From Heligmosomoides polygyrus polygyrus (Eukaryota; Nematoda; Chromadorea; Rhabditida; Heligmosomidae), in contig OX377202.1 of NCBI GenBank assembly GCA_947396885.1, forward strand, positions 8,804,001 to 8,868,000: a stretch of 64,000 nucleotides of DNA, in the 5' to 3' direction. Below are positions 43,771-53,566 of this stretch, piece after piece. Position numbers and translations under genes: made by a program. The notes under the pieces are model-generated. The model saw only the letters and a program-made list of their open reading frames with translations, did no database searches and was not told the DNA's origin. Position 1 is the first letter of the stretch. Every line of letters begins with the position of its first letter.

Positions 43771-44470
43771 TCGTTCTATTCAGACATCAATCAGTGAAAA
43801 TCATTCATTAGTATGAGCTTTAGGCTTCTTAGCGACGTTAAAGCGCTGATTTATGCACCAAACAGCAGAATACACTAAAGTAATAAGCTAGACAAAACTG
43901 TATATTCGCAGACGAACGCGTCAGACTCACAGAACGGTCATATCGGAATATGAAGTGCATCAGATGAGTGCGCATTAGAATTCACACAGATACGTACATA
44001 CAACAATATTTATTTTAGGCACTCACTGGTTTTCTATGAAAATTCGGTCTAGTAAGCAGTTTTAGAATCATACCAGGAGCGCACGGAGACCTTCTTAATG
44101 ATTTCATAGACAATGACGACAAAGAAGCCTAAGCTAAAGCCTAAATCCCCTCCCTAATCCTTCGATAACCCCAGGGAATTGTTTGGAGGACAGTAACGAC
44201 AGTCTGGCTTAGGCGAGAAGTGCAGACAATGCTAAAACTGGGTGAACAGCTTCTTAGGAGATGCGGTCACTCCTAAAAAGGCTACAGAATGATTGATGAA
44301 AATCGATTGAAGGATCTCGCGTGAGAAAATTCAGCGTCGAAGGGCTACAAACAGCTGTCAAAGATCGGTGAAAAATCTGAGAGATTGTCTTCAAAAAGGA
44401 AATGGAGGATATGAGGTGGACACTGGGAGCCCGAAAAAAAATTTAGATCAAAAATGAATAAAAAATAAAT
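43771..44470. other. Unassigned sequence
   Basis: No coding or repeat signal is recognised. Confidence 0.25.
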
Positions 44471-44755
44471 CAAGGATAAAAGATAAAGAATGGCGTTATT
44501 CAATCCCTTTTGGGATGCACCACGCATTCTACTTCTGCAGGAGGTGATTTGAATGCGTATTTGGCCATACACTTGTGGTGGCCAGCCGATGAACAAGTCA
44601 GCGCTTTATCCTTCCCAGACAAGTCTGGTACCAATTCACCGACTCCGGAGGGATGGAAGACTTGGTTGGCCTGAGAGGGAAATCCGAACCAGAAACCTGG
44701 TAACGGGTGCAGGCGACAGCTGGCACCTCCTCCGACTGCACTACACGCGCTCCTA
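44471..44755 (-). mobile_element. tRNA-derived SINE (TTTATCC family)
   Basis: Full-length reverse copy. The head in reverse is GAGCGCGTGTAGTGCAGTCG. It has a 13-bp deletion around the GACATCCCG region. Confidence 0.87.
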
Positions 44756-44777
44756 AAAAATAAATAACGGATAAATA

Positions 44778-44860
44778 AATGATAAAGGTTGGCGCTTGTC
44801 AATCCCTTTGCGATACGCCACGCACTCTACTTTTAAGCGATGCTACTGGCGTTTGTCTGC
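44778..44860 (-). mobile_element. SINE 3' fragment (TTTATCC family)
   Basis: The reverse tail AAATGATAAAGG and body ACGCCACGCACTCTACTTTT are present; the head is absent. Confidence 0.65.
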
Positions 44861-44896
44861 TTGTTTAGTGTTTCAAAGGATTTCTACATCACGATC

Positions 44897-45170
44897 GTAA
44901 AGGATCAAAGATATGTGACGGCATTAATCAGTCTCTTCCGGGATGCGCCACGCACTCCACTTCTTTGATGTATCGTGGAGGAATGCGTATTTGGCCTACA
45001 TAATGACTTGAGCTGGCCAGTTGATGGACATGTCAAGCCTGATACTAATTCGCTGCTTCCGAAAGGATTGAAAGGTTGTTGGGCTGGACGGAAATTCAAA
45101 CCGAGAACCTGGAATCAGCTGCAAACGATAGCCAACACCTTGTCCGACTGAGCTACGTCCTGCACAATAA
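44897..45170 (-). mobile_element. Diverged SINE with a very tRNA-like head
   Basis: In reverse the head reads GCAGGACGTAGCTCAGTCGG and GGTTCTCGGTTTGAATTTCC, closer to tRNA A and B boxes than most family members. Body and tail follow the family order. It may represent an older subfamily. Confidence 0.75.
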
Positions 45171-45344
45171 TGAATATAGCACAACAAGGCTGTTTTGGAG
45201 GCGGAAGAAAACAGGGAAGAAGAGAGAGAATACATTAAAGGGCTCGAACCCACAGTGTCGATGTTTTAATTAAAAAGGATCTTCAAGATGGAAGAGAAGT
45301 AGTGCAATTCACACCCTGAGTCGGGGCGATGCTAGTGGTTCAAC

Positions 45345-45530
45345 ATCCGACCAGATCCTTCCAGCTATCCGAGGTCGGTGAATAGCAACCAAACTTCTCT
45401 GGGGAGGATAATACATCAACTTCTCCATCGACTGGTCACCCCACGTCATTCATTGTAGGCAGAATACAATTCGTAGTACCTCCATGACATCCCGTAGAAG
45501 CAGAATGCGTGGCATAAAACGACTGGCTAA
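45345..45530 (+). mobile_element. SINE fragment without head
   Basis: GATCCTTCCAGCTATCCGAG, TCTCTGGGGAGGATAATACA and GACATCCCGTAGAAGCAGAA follow the forward SINE body order. Confidence 0.6.
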
Positions 45531-46358
45531 CAAAAGTACAGCAAGAATTAATAATATAATTGATGATCCTGAATATGCTGGGTGCATAACAGTGAAAAGC
45601 TATGCTGTGCATAATTGAGGAAGAAACTCTGCCAACTCTCGCCACGGAAAATGTTTTCTGCATCGAAAAATGCATAATTTATGTGTTGAAAAAGACCAAT
45701 CAATCTGAGAATGGCAAAACCAAATAGCACAACGCCATCACCGCAGCCGCACGCACATTTTGAATTCAAATGCGCCTTTCGGTCTCCTTTTTTTCTTTTT
45801 CCCATTCAATTTTACCGCTGAAGCAAAGACGATGCATGCTGAGCCAAACGAATCAGGAAAAAAGATGGAACTGGGAATCAACCGGAGGAAGATGCAGTTC
45901 ATGAAGAATGTCTACGGCGGGGACGTGCTACGTGTACCTCGAACATTCGATGAACATCAAGAACGATATGAGAAACGAGCTGAGTAGCAGGAGATAATCT
46001 GCATGGGCTGCTTTCGGAGCTCTCAATGGGGATGCAAACTATCTGACGGAATTCGACCTCCGAGCGAACCTATCCGGCTAGACGGTTCTCCCCGCACTTT
46101 GTTACGTGACGGAAAGGGACGGCGGAGTTTCTGTTTTCGATTTTCTGATAGTTTTTCCAGGAAAATGGGAAAAATTGTTTAGAATACAGAAAATGCATGT
46201 GCTTTCAGCTCAGAGACCATCTATGAAGGGTCTTAGTCGCATGCTGAATGTCGAAAATGAATACACCGAACCTATTCACAGCATTCTAGCGGGGAGGGGG
46301 TTACACTGCTTGTCACGCGGTACCTCAAACTTGCGTAATTAAACTTTTGTTTCCAATA
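45531..46358. other. Unassigned sequence left of the RTE
   Basis: It has small ORFs only. GGACGTGCTACGTG and GAGCGAACCTATCCGGCTAG near 45925-46090 give a faint resemblance to the RTE reading frame (e.g. the segment near its SYVYLGREVNM part) but too weak to call. Confidence 0.25.
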
Positions 46359-46367
46359 ATTATTTAT

Positions 46368-49300
46368 CACCTGTCACCTGTATCACCTGTCGTCCCGTTG
46401 ATCATCGACTTGCTCGAGCGGGCGCCAGCAGCGTCTCCATTCGTCCCTGTCGCGTGCCAGAGTGGTCCAATGGATCCTCCTCGCTCGAGGGACACGAAGA
46501 GCGTCATATCGGTCGTTCAGGGCTTTCACGAAGAAGTCCGACCAACGCGTTGGTGGGCGTCCTGGTGTTCTTTTGACATCTCGCGGAATCCAATCTGTGA
46601 CGGCTCTCGTCCAGCGGGTGTCTGCGAATCGCATTACGTGGCCGGCCCACCTAATTTTCGACGACTTGGCCCATGCGACAGCGTCTCTGATCTTCGAACG
46701 TCGGCGAAGCTCGGAACTCCGGAGGCCTTCTCTCACTTGCGTGAGTCGTGTCACTCCGAGCATCGTCCTCTCGATTCCACGCTGCGCGACGCTGATCGCG
46801 TGCTCATCCTGCTTTCGAATAGCCCAGGTCTCTGAGGCGTATGTTAGGGCAGGAAGAACAGTGGAGTCGAATAGGTGGGCACGGAGTCGGACGTTCTTCG
46901 TTTTCTTCACGACTTCTTCGACGCTCTTGAAAGCTCCCCAAGCCGCTCGTTTCCTCCTGCTCAGCTCTGGTGCTAGGTCGTTGGCCATGTTGACTTCGCG
47001 ACCCAGATACACATAGCTGGAGCATTCGGAGATGTTCGTTCCGTTGAGCGAGAATGGGGCATCAGAAACCCATCCGTTCTTCATGAACATCGTCTTCATA
47101 AGATTCAGCTGCAGTCCAACGCTTCCACATACACGATCGAAGTCGGCCAGCATTCGTTCCGCCTGACTGATGCTCGGTGTTATGAGCACGATGTCGTCAG
47201 CGAAGCGAAGATGGTTCAGTTGCCGGCCGTCGACCTTCACTCCCATGTCTTCCCATTCTAGTTCGCGCATGAGGTTTTCGAGAGTGGCGCTGAAGAGCTT
47301 CGGGGATATGGTATCCCCTTGTCGAACCCCTCTCTTCACGTCAATGACGACGTCGTTGTAGAATGGTGAGATCTTGGTCGTGAATCTACTGTACAGCTCT
47401 CGAAGGACTCTGATGTACTGAGTAGGAACGCCCTGGGTGAGCAGGGCTTCCATGACCGCTTCAGTCTCGACGGAGTCGAATGCCTTCTTCAGGTCGATGA
47501 ACGTAAGGCACAGCGGCAGCTTGTACTCTCGCGACACTTCGATGAGCTTCGTAATGGTGTGTATGTGGTCGATCGTGCTGAATCCTCTCCGAAATCCTGC
47601 TTGTTCGCATGGCTGTCCTTCGTCCAGCGTTCTACTAATCCTATTCAGGATGACTCGAGTGAAGAGCTTGTAGACTACGGACAACAGGCAGATCGGGCGA
47701 TAGTTGCCAATGTCGTGCACGTCTCCCTTCTTGTACAGCAAAACGGTCTTGCTGGTCTTCCTTTGAGATGGAACCTTGCATTCGGACAGGTAGCGTGTGA
47801 AGAGCCGCGCCAAGGTGTTGATGAGCGCTGGCGGGAGGTTCTTCAGGTGTTCAGCTCTGATCCTGTCAGAACCGGGTGCTGTACGTTTCTTCACCGACGA
47901 GATGGCGTGTCGGATTTCGGAAGAGAGAACAGAGGGGACGACGTATCCATCCTGCGGAAGATGGCATGGGGGCAGGTGGACGTGGCTATCGAAGAGATCG
48001 GAGTAGAAGTCGTGGATGACTTTCTCCATGGTCCTTCTGGAAGAGGTGATGGTTCCGTCAGGACGTCGGAGAGCGGTCATCTTGGTCTTGAAGTTGGCGA
48101 AGTTCCGGCGGGCATTGCGAATGCTCAGCCCTGCCTCTGCTGCTTCAGCCAACACTTCCGCCCTTCTCTCCTTGAGATCTTCCTTTATCGCCGCTCTGCA
48201 TAGCTTCGCAAGCTCGGACGTCAGTTGGTAGTTGCCTGACGCTCGTGCTGCTCCACGCTGGCGTATCAGCTCGAGAGTTTCCGGAGACAGGCGTCTCTTG
48301 GTGGTCTTCAAGCTCTCGGCTCCCTTAGCACTATCGTGGAGATGGTGCACGAAGCGATCGTATTCCTCGTCGACGTTGTCCATGACGGCATCTTTCCAAA
48401 GGCCGACGAGAGAGGTGTAGAGATCCCAGTTGATGGTCGTTCTGGGATTCCTCTTCTTGAACTTCGCGGCCTTCTCTCCTTGACGCGAAAAGCGGAACCT
48501 CGCGCGAAGGAGGGGGTGGTGCGATCCCGTGTAGAACTTGGGGACAACGGAGACATCGGTCAGGCAATACTTGCGATTGAAGATGATGTGGTCGATCTCG
48601 TTGTGGAACTGGCCACCGGGGGATTCCCAGGTCCATCGTAGGGAGGGAGGCTTCTGGAACTGCGAGTTTCCATGGATGGTCTTGGTCGACATGATAAACT
48701 CAGACAGCCTTTCACCTTGCTCGTTCCACTCCAAACCGTGGGTTCCGATGTGAAGTTCTTCCGGCGACCTTCGTGGCCCGATCTTGGCGTTAAAGTCGCT
48801 GACGATCACCTTGTAGAAGGTGTGATCTTCCTTATAGAACTTCTCCAGCTCCACGTAGAAGGCCTCGACGTCTTCGTCGTCGTAGTCGGATGTTGGGGCA
48901 TACGCGACGAACACAGTCAAGGCTGGCACGGAGCCACATCGCTTCAGTCGCAGACGTCCGATTCGGCTTGTCAGAGACTCGTACGAATCGATGTTCATGG
49001 CCAAGTGCGTGTTGACGAGGACACCAACGCCGCCTACTCCCCTGCTGTCGCATGTTTCGAGGAACAGTTCTTCTCCAGAGTCATAGGCGGCGTGTAGGGG
49101 GTGGTGTCTTCTCGTCTCGGTCAGTCCGATGACGTCGTACTTGATCTTCCTGGCTTGCATCATCAGGTCCTCGACGGATGCTTCCGATGCGAGCGTGCGA
49201 GCGTTGTAAGTACAGATCGTCATCCTAGTCCTTCTCAGTTTGCGCAGCCTGGTTAGGCTCTGAGATTTTAGCAGCCTCTCCGTACTCGTCTTTCCCATCG

Positions 49301-49801
49301 CTGCAGAAATGGGGGCTCTTTCGGGGTCAGGGGAATGAGGCCCTTTAGTGCTGCTGTGTTTGACTGGAATACAACACGGGTAGCTAGTCAGGCTCTGTCG
49401 TGCGGGCGGGGTACTCCGGGCAGCCAGCCAGACTGCCCGAAGGGACGGGGCTAGACTTAAGGCGGCCTCGAATCGCCTTACATGTACTCCCAGTCTACCG
49501 AGTGCAAGCTTTTGGCCGAGCCGACACAGTTACAATCCGCACAGTCACGGACACATCCACGCACACTGTGTACGAACATGCCGCTCCCACGCACAAGGAA
49601 CGCATCGACCCGACACAGCAGGAGCAAGGAGTCCATCCCCTGCATCCCACCTGCGTCTCTGGGCAGTACACGGTCGCATTTGGTTCGCGTTTAATTCCCC
49701 TATCCACCACCCGGGGACGCGCCACGTGGCCCTGCGACAAGCGGCCCGAGATCCCTCTTAACAAGAGAGCCCGAAGGCTCTCTATCGAGGGAGATCCGTG
49801 G
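46368..49801 (-). mobile_element. Full-length RTE-type non-LTR retrotransposon
   Basis: The 3434-bp element is flanked by exact 9-bp direct repeats ATTATTTAT at 46359-46367 and 49802-49810. Its 5' UTR (49299-49801) is GC-rich. A single ORF follows. The 3' end is a short tandem tail read in reverse (ACAGGTGATACAGGTGACAG), as is usual for RTE elements. A few bases of 3' UTR separate the stop codon from the tail. Intact ORF and TSD indicate a recent insertion. Two further pieces of the same family lie at 59509-59745 and 60698-60759. Confidence 0.93.
46383..49298 (-). CDS. RTE ORF: apurinic-type endonuclease and reverse transcriptase (971 aa)
   Basis: Residues about 26-270 are an EEP-fold endonuclease that nicks the target: TYNARTL (30-36), GLTETRR (58-64), IVSDFNAKIG (165-174). 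Residues about 500-780 are the reverse transcriptase: YKKGDVHDIGNYRPI, FIDLKKAFDSV (600-610), GVRQGDTISPKLF (657-669) and the catalytic FADD (699-702). The C-terminal part has KIRWAGHVMRF and GRPPTRWSDF, common to RTE-like proteins. The frame is uninterrupted. One oddity: the usual Ser-Asp-His at the end of the endonuclease reads Ser-His-His (259-261), so DNA cleavage may be impaired. The ATG is the first in frame after the GC-rich leader. It makes and inserts its own cDNA at a nicked chromosomal site and may also move other RNAs. Confidence 0.93.
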   Translation of the reverse strand: MGKTSTERLLKSQSLTRLRKLRRTRMTICTYNARTLASEASVEDLMMQARKIKYDVIGLTETRRHHPLHAAYDSGEELFLETCDSRGVGGVGVLVNTHLAMNIDSYESLTSRIGRLRLKRCGSVPALTVFVAYAPTSDYDDEDVEAFYVELEKFYKEDHTFYKVIVSDFNAKIGPRRSPEELHIGTHGLEWNEQGERLSEFIMSTKTIHGNSQFQKPPSLRWTWESPGGQFHNEIDHIIFNRKYCLTDVSVVPKFYTGSHHPLLRARFRFSRQGEKAAKFKKRNPRTTINWDLYTSLVGLWKDAVMDNVDEEYDRFVHHLHDSAKGAESLKTTKRRLSPETLELIRQRGAARASGNYQLTSELAKLCRAAIKEDLKERRAEVLAEAAEAGLSIRNARRNFANFKTKMTALRRPDGTITSSRRTMEKVIHDFYSDLFDSHVHLPPCHLPQDGYVVPSVLSSEIRHAISSVKKRTAPGSDRIRAEHLKNLPPALINTLARLFTRYLSECKVPSQRKTSKTVLLYKKGDVHDIGNYRPICLLSVVYKLFTRVILNRISRTLDEGQPCEQAGFRRGFSTIDHIHTITKLIEVSREYKLPLCLTFIDLKKAFDSVETEAVMEALLTQGVPTQYIRVLRELYSRFTTKISPFYNDVVIDVKRGVRQGDTISPKLFSATLENLMRELEWEDMGVKVDGRQLNHLRFADDIVLITPSISQAERMLADFDRVCGSVGLQLNLMKTMFMKNGWVSDAPFSLNGTNISECSSYVYLGREVNMANDLAPELSRRKRAAWGAFKSVEEVVKKTKNVRLRAHLFDSTVLPALTYASETWAIRKQDEHAISVAQRGIERTMLGVTRLTQVREGLRSSELRRRSKIRDAVAWAKSSKIRWAGHVMRFADTRWTRAVTDWIPRDVKRTPGRPPTRWSDFFVKALNDRYDALRVPRARRIHWTTLARDRDEWRRCWRPLEQVDDQRDDR

Positions 49802-49810
49802 ATTATTTAT

Positions 49811-50090
49811 AACAATGCAAAAAATAGAATAGGATAAAGAGAGAGAGGATGAATTAGAGGGAGACAGTTGGAACTACTACAGCACATTAGGATCGGATCT
49901 CTTTTATACTACAACATATTCAATTTTCTTGAGACCCATTATATGGTAACTATGGAATTCATGGGAACTGGAACACGACATTTTTCTTTAGATCTTCCAC
50001 AAGATAGAAGTTACTGAGACGTCATTGATAGATAGAGATGTCTTCTCTACAGGGGTGTTTCCGTAGATTTAAAATTGTTTAAATGTGTGT
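49811..50090. other. Unassigned sequence
   Basis: AT-rich spacer between the RTE and the next MITE. Nothing is recognised. Confidence 0.3.
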
Positions 50091-50228
50091 ATAAGGCCCG
50101 TTTATACTTCGACGCCGAGCGACGCGACGCAACGTATGACGGCCATATTGATTGAACGACACGAACGATCAATTTGGCCACTTTACATGCCTCGCGTCGC
50201 TCGGCGTCAAAAGTATAAACGGGGCTTA
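50091..50228. mobile_element. Palindromic MITE with GGCCCGTTTATACTTCGACGCC termini
   Basis: The left end AAGGCCCGTTTATACTTCGA is mirrored by AAAAGTATAAACGGGGCTTA. The inner GGCCATATTGATTGA / TCAATTTGGCCAC form a second pair. Confidence 0.82.
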
Positions 50229-50447
50229 AGGATCTGTTCATACTTCACGACAGTAGCGACAAGAGCGACGAGAGCGCAATGCGCGGAAGTATAAACAGGC
50301 GACTCGAGCGACTAGAACGACAAAAGCGACTGGAGCGAGCGAGGCGCCCGAGTATGAGCACTTTTCGGCGGAGCGCGTTCGGTTTTAATCGATTTGCATG
50401 TTTTGCACGGGCGACGAGTCGCTCTTGTCGCGAAGTATGAACAGACC
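50229..50447. mobile_element. Palindromic MITE, family GGGCCTGTTCATACTTCGCGAC, copy 5
   Basis: The left end GATCTGTTCATACTTCACGA and right end TTGTCGCGAAGTATGAACAG abut the previous MITE directly. The interior has 9-bp GCGACTAGA / GCGACAAAA / GCGACTGGA steps and TTTGCATGTTTTGCACGG, as at 4.15 kb. Confidence 0.82.
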
Positions 50448-51476
50448 CCCCCCTCTTTACTAGGATTGCACCCTGGTGCCCAAGTTTCTTCGCTGAACTA
50501 TAGGTGATTGCAGTTGACCACCGCGGTGATCCATCGTAGTACATAAGCGCCTACTTTTGCTATGGTGTCACATCTTCTGGCTAGTAATGATTCCGAATGA
50601 TATTTCTGCTTTCGCCGGGCTTACCACGACTCCAACTCTACGAACAAGAACAGGAAGTGGAGAGATTGTTTGCGGGTTTGCGAGAGATCGCTGTGTCGGT
50701 GTGACGGCGCGGCCGAAAGGTGGGGGCGACCTTGGCTTCACACTCGGCAATCGGATCACAAAGGCAATCGCATCGCGCGATGGAGTCGGTGGCTGCCGCG
50801 GCCGACGTTCGAACACCTCCTCAAGCAAAGGGATCGCTGCCCTTGTAGCGATTAGCCACGGACGACAAAGGATCCCCGGTCGTAAAATGGGAAAGCTCCT
50901 CAGCCACCAGCGCAGCCACCACCGGCGGCGGCAAGCCCACCGACCGACACATTTCGGGCCGCGTACGTCGTCCGCAAGGGAAATTTCGTATTCAGACTGT
51001 CTCACACTCACACACAACAGTCGCCGGCGGCACACCCATCAAAATCAAACAGCACCAGAATAGCCGAATTCGCGACGTGCAGCTGAGTCATGGACAAGCC
51101 TGAAAAGACGCGGCGGCGGATGACCACCACCAGAAACACGGGAAAGGGAGTGGGGTGTGGACTGGGCGGGCGACTGCCGGGAAGACGTCGATTTCGTACA
51201 GTGGAAGCCCTACTGTAGTTCGGGCATTTCAATAGGCTTAGCCCTCTACGCTGATCACAACCCTAGGGTTTTCTCAAAATTTCGCATTTGCTGAAGCTTA
51301 TGTAGGACGATGGAGCATAACTGTGGCGAGTATGACTCTGAAACTCCTAGCGATCTACTGCTATCTAGTGACGAGCTCAGACAAAGGCAGCGGTCAGGTG
51401 GAAGGGCAACTGTCATATTAAAAAATACTATAAAAATTACTATTCTAGTGCTACCTTGAACAAAAAATATTGGTCA
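50448..51476. other. GC-rich island (50560-51220) and unassigned flanks
   Basis: ORFs of 168 (+, 50557-51063) and 155 (-, 50568-51035) codons overlap in opposite directions, so neither is trusted. Products are Arg/Ser-rich with no known motif. It is a candidate promoter island. Confidence 0.25.
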
Positions 51477-51477
51477 C

Positions 51478-51658
51478 ATAGAATTGGACACCTTTCATGT
51501 AAAACTGAACACTCTTTCAGCTTCCTATTTGTTCTTCCCCTCCGAACTCTTCTAACAAGAGCTGACACAAGACTTTTGAAATCAAGGCGAACTCTTCCAA
51601 ATTGAAATGAACTGAGCTTCTTCTACATTAAACTAGAGACTCTTCAAAAAGGTTAGAA
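51478..51658 (+). repeat. CTCTTC-periodic dispersed repeat, best copy
   Basis: Segments in order are TGAACACTCTTTCAGC, AAGACTTTTGAAATCAAGGC, GAACTCTTCCAAATTGAAAT, GAGCTTCTTCTACATTAAAC and TAGAGACTCTTCAAAAAGGT. Each is roughly one 20-25-bp step ending in a CTYTTC-like word. Related copies are at 27.3, 37.4 and 57.2 kb and on the other strand at 18.2, 39.5 and 61.1 kb. Confidence 0.7.
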
Positions 51659-51767
51659 AAAAGGTTTTGTTCAAAGAAAGCAGTAGTAGTATAGTAACTT
51701 TTTATAGTAGGTTTTTGTTAAGGGAAATTAGTAGTAGTAGTAGTTAGTATCACTTGTATTCCTTGAG

Positions 51768-52048
51768 GGCACGTGTAGCGCAGTTGGAGGAGGCGCCGAC
51801 TGTCGCCTGCATCCGATACCAGGTTCCTAGTTCGGATTTCCCGCCCAGGCCAACCAAGCCTTCCATCCCTCCGGGGTCCAGACTTGTCCGGGAAGGATAA
51901 AGCGCTGACTTGTTCATCGGCTGGCCATCGCAAATCATTGTATGGTCAAATACACATTCAAATCGCCTCTACGATATCCCATAGAAGTAGAAAGCGTGGC
52001 GCATCCCAAAAGGGATTGAGTAACGCCGTCCTTTATCATTTACCACTT
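51768..52048 (+). mobile_element. tRNA-derived SINE (TTTATCC family)
   Basis: The head is GGGCACGTGTAGCGCAGTTG and the body is complete except for a 22-bp deletion of GTGAATTGGTACC. The tail is TTTATCATTTACC. Confidence 0.88.
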
Positions 52049-53345
52049 GCTTTGAAGTTCTAATCTATCTACTCAATAAGTAAACTCATTGGTCACGATT
52101 TTATAAAATTTTTAATTGCTAAGAAAAATAATGGTTTAAAGATTGTTTGAAAGAGCAGAAAGGCGGCCATTTTAGCGCCAGAAAGGAGATTGCGCCATGT
52201 CGTCGCGTTTTTTGTTCGATTGTTAGCGAAATTTTGGTTTGCATAAACTTTCACACTTATAAACGATGGAACATAAACTTTTGTAAAAAAAAACACACGC
52301 TCATATCTTTACTTAGAAACTTCAAGTAAGTGGCCATTACACTATCAATCAGATAAAAGTTTCATCGAATTTTTTGAATGTATGACGCGGTCTGATCTTT
52401 CAATGCGCTATATGGTTGCTTCTTTGCTATGCTTAAAAATTATTATTTTTCCTCTAAAAATGAAAAATAACAAAAAAACCAAAATAGATTCTCGAAAAAA
52501 ATCGTCGAAAAATGAATGGCGTGGCGCATACAAAAAAAGAGAGAATGAGCTCGGTGATACTTTCCCATTTGGAGAAGCTTTTCACACCGAGAACCCTCAG
52601 GCTCCAAAAATCCTCTATGAATGCGTTTTAAAAAAGCGCTGTTTTCTTCTTTTTTATTATTTTTTTACAAAGTCTAGGACGGAAAGAGTTGCCACCGATT
52701 TTGCGATTTCTACCATTTTGTGTGTAAAAATTTTGCTGAAGAAAATTCTCAAAAAGAATTCTTGTAGGGAATTTGGCCAGTGAGCGTAAGAAGAACTCCA
52801 AGCTGTGGTATGTATATCAAAAATTTACGACAATTTCTCCAAAGGGGGAGAATTTTTGACGGTGACAGGTTCGAAATTTCACATAGACATTCGCTGAAAT
52901 GGAGTCCATGTCCAGTAGGCATATATTAGAGCGAAAATGGAAAATATCATCGCAGAAAAATAGAGTCCCAAGGGTAGAGAGAGAGACATCGAGCAGCGGA
53001 ATCACATGTAAAGATCTGCTGTTGCGAATTTTTTCGCCGAAATGGGGCAAAAACGTCCACGCACATTGAAAATCCTGCGCTCCGGACGGGAGACCGCACA
53101 CGTATTTGGTGGAAAAACGCGCGCATCATAGTGATCCATCAGCAATCTAACGTATGACCCAGAAAAGAAGCGAATCAGCCAGGGTGGAGGTGGCCGACCC
53201 CGTCAGAAGACCCAGGCGTCCAGCGGCGTTCGATGACGGACAGACTCGTCGAGTCCGTCATCGACACCGGTTCAGGCCGCGTTTGTACCCGCCACTTTTT
53301 CCGTGAGCCGTGTGGGGCTCCAGAACCGGACCAGAACGTCGTTTA
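52049..53345. other. Unassigned, partly the AT-rich dispersed repeat
   Basis: GAGATTGCGCCATGTCGTCG (about 52188) and the ACACTATCAATCAGATAAAA block belong to the family seen at 39.0 and 57.7 kb. A 35-bp hairpin (GATGACGGACAGACTCGTC / GACGAGTCCGTCATC region) lies at 53231-53265. No gene is recognised. Confidence 0.35.
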
Positions 53346-53389
53346 AATGAGGTTTAATGGTCTATCGAATTTCCATTTACAGGGAGGGC

Positions 53390-53562
53390 GCTCACTCGAT
53401 CGCGAACGACAACGTGAAATGTGTGACAGGCGCGGCTGGACGTTGGACGTTGATGGCTCCATTCTGTATTCATCGGCGGAATCGGTGACGGAGGTCCAGT
53501 TCGCCGGTCTTTTCAGGCTTGGAGAGCTTCTTCCAGAAGTGAATGACTACAGACCCAAGTAG
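53390..53562 (+). CDS. Possible terminal exon, product unknown
   Basis: TTCCATTTACAG, a good nematode 3' splice site, precedes an open frame to the TAG at 53560-53562. It encodes a hydrophilic segment with RERQREMCDRRGWTLDVDGS, then LLPEVNDYRPK at the C-terminus. Composition is more coding-like than the flanks. The W-x-L-D-x-D-G pattern is of a type seen near the C-termini of several eukaryotic proteins, but I cannot assign a family. No upstream exon was found. Confidence 0.3.
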
Positions 53563-53566
53563 AGCG

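Noticed and set aside
46462..49097. Plus-strand ORFs of 60-214 codons
   Set aside because: Antisense shadows of the 971-codon RTE ORF.
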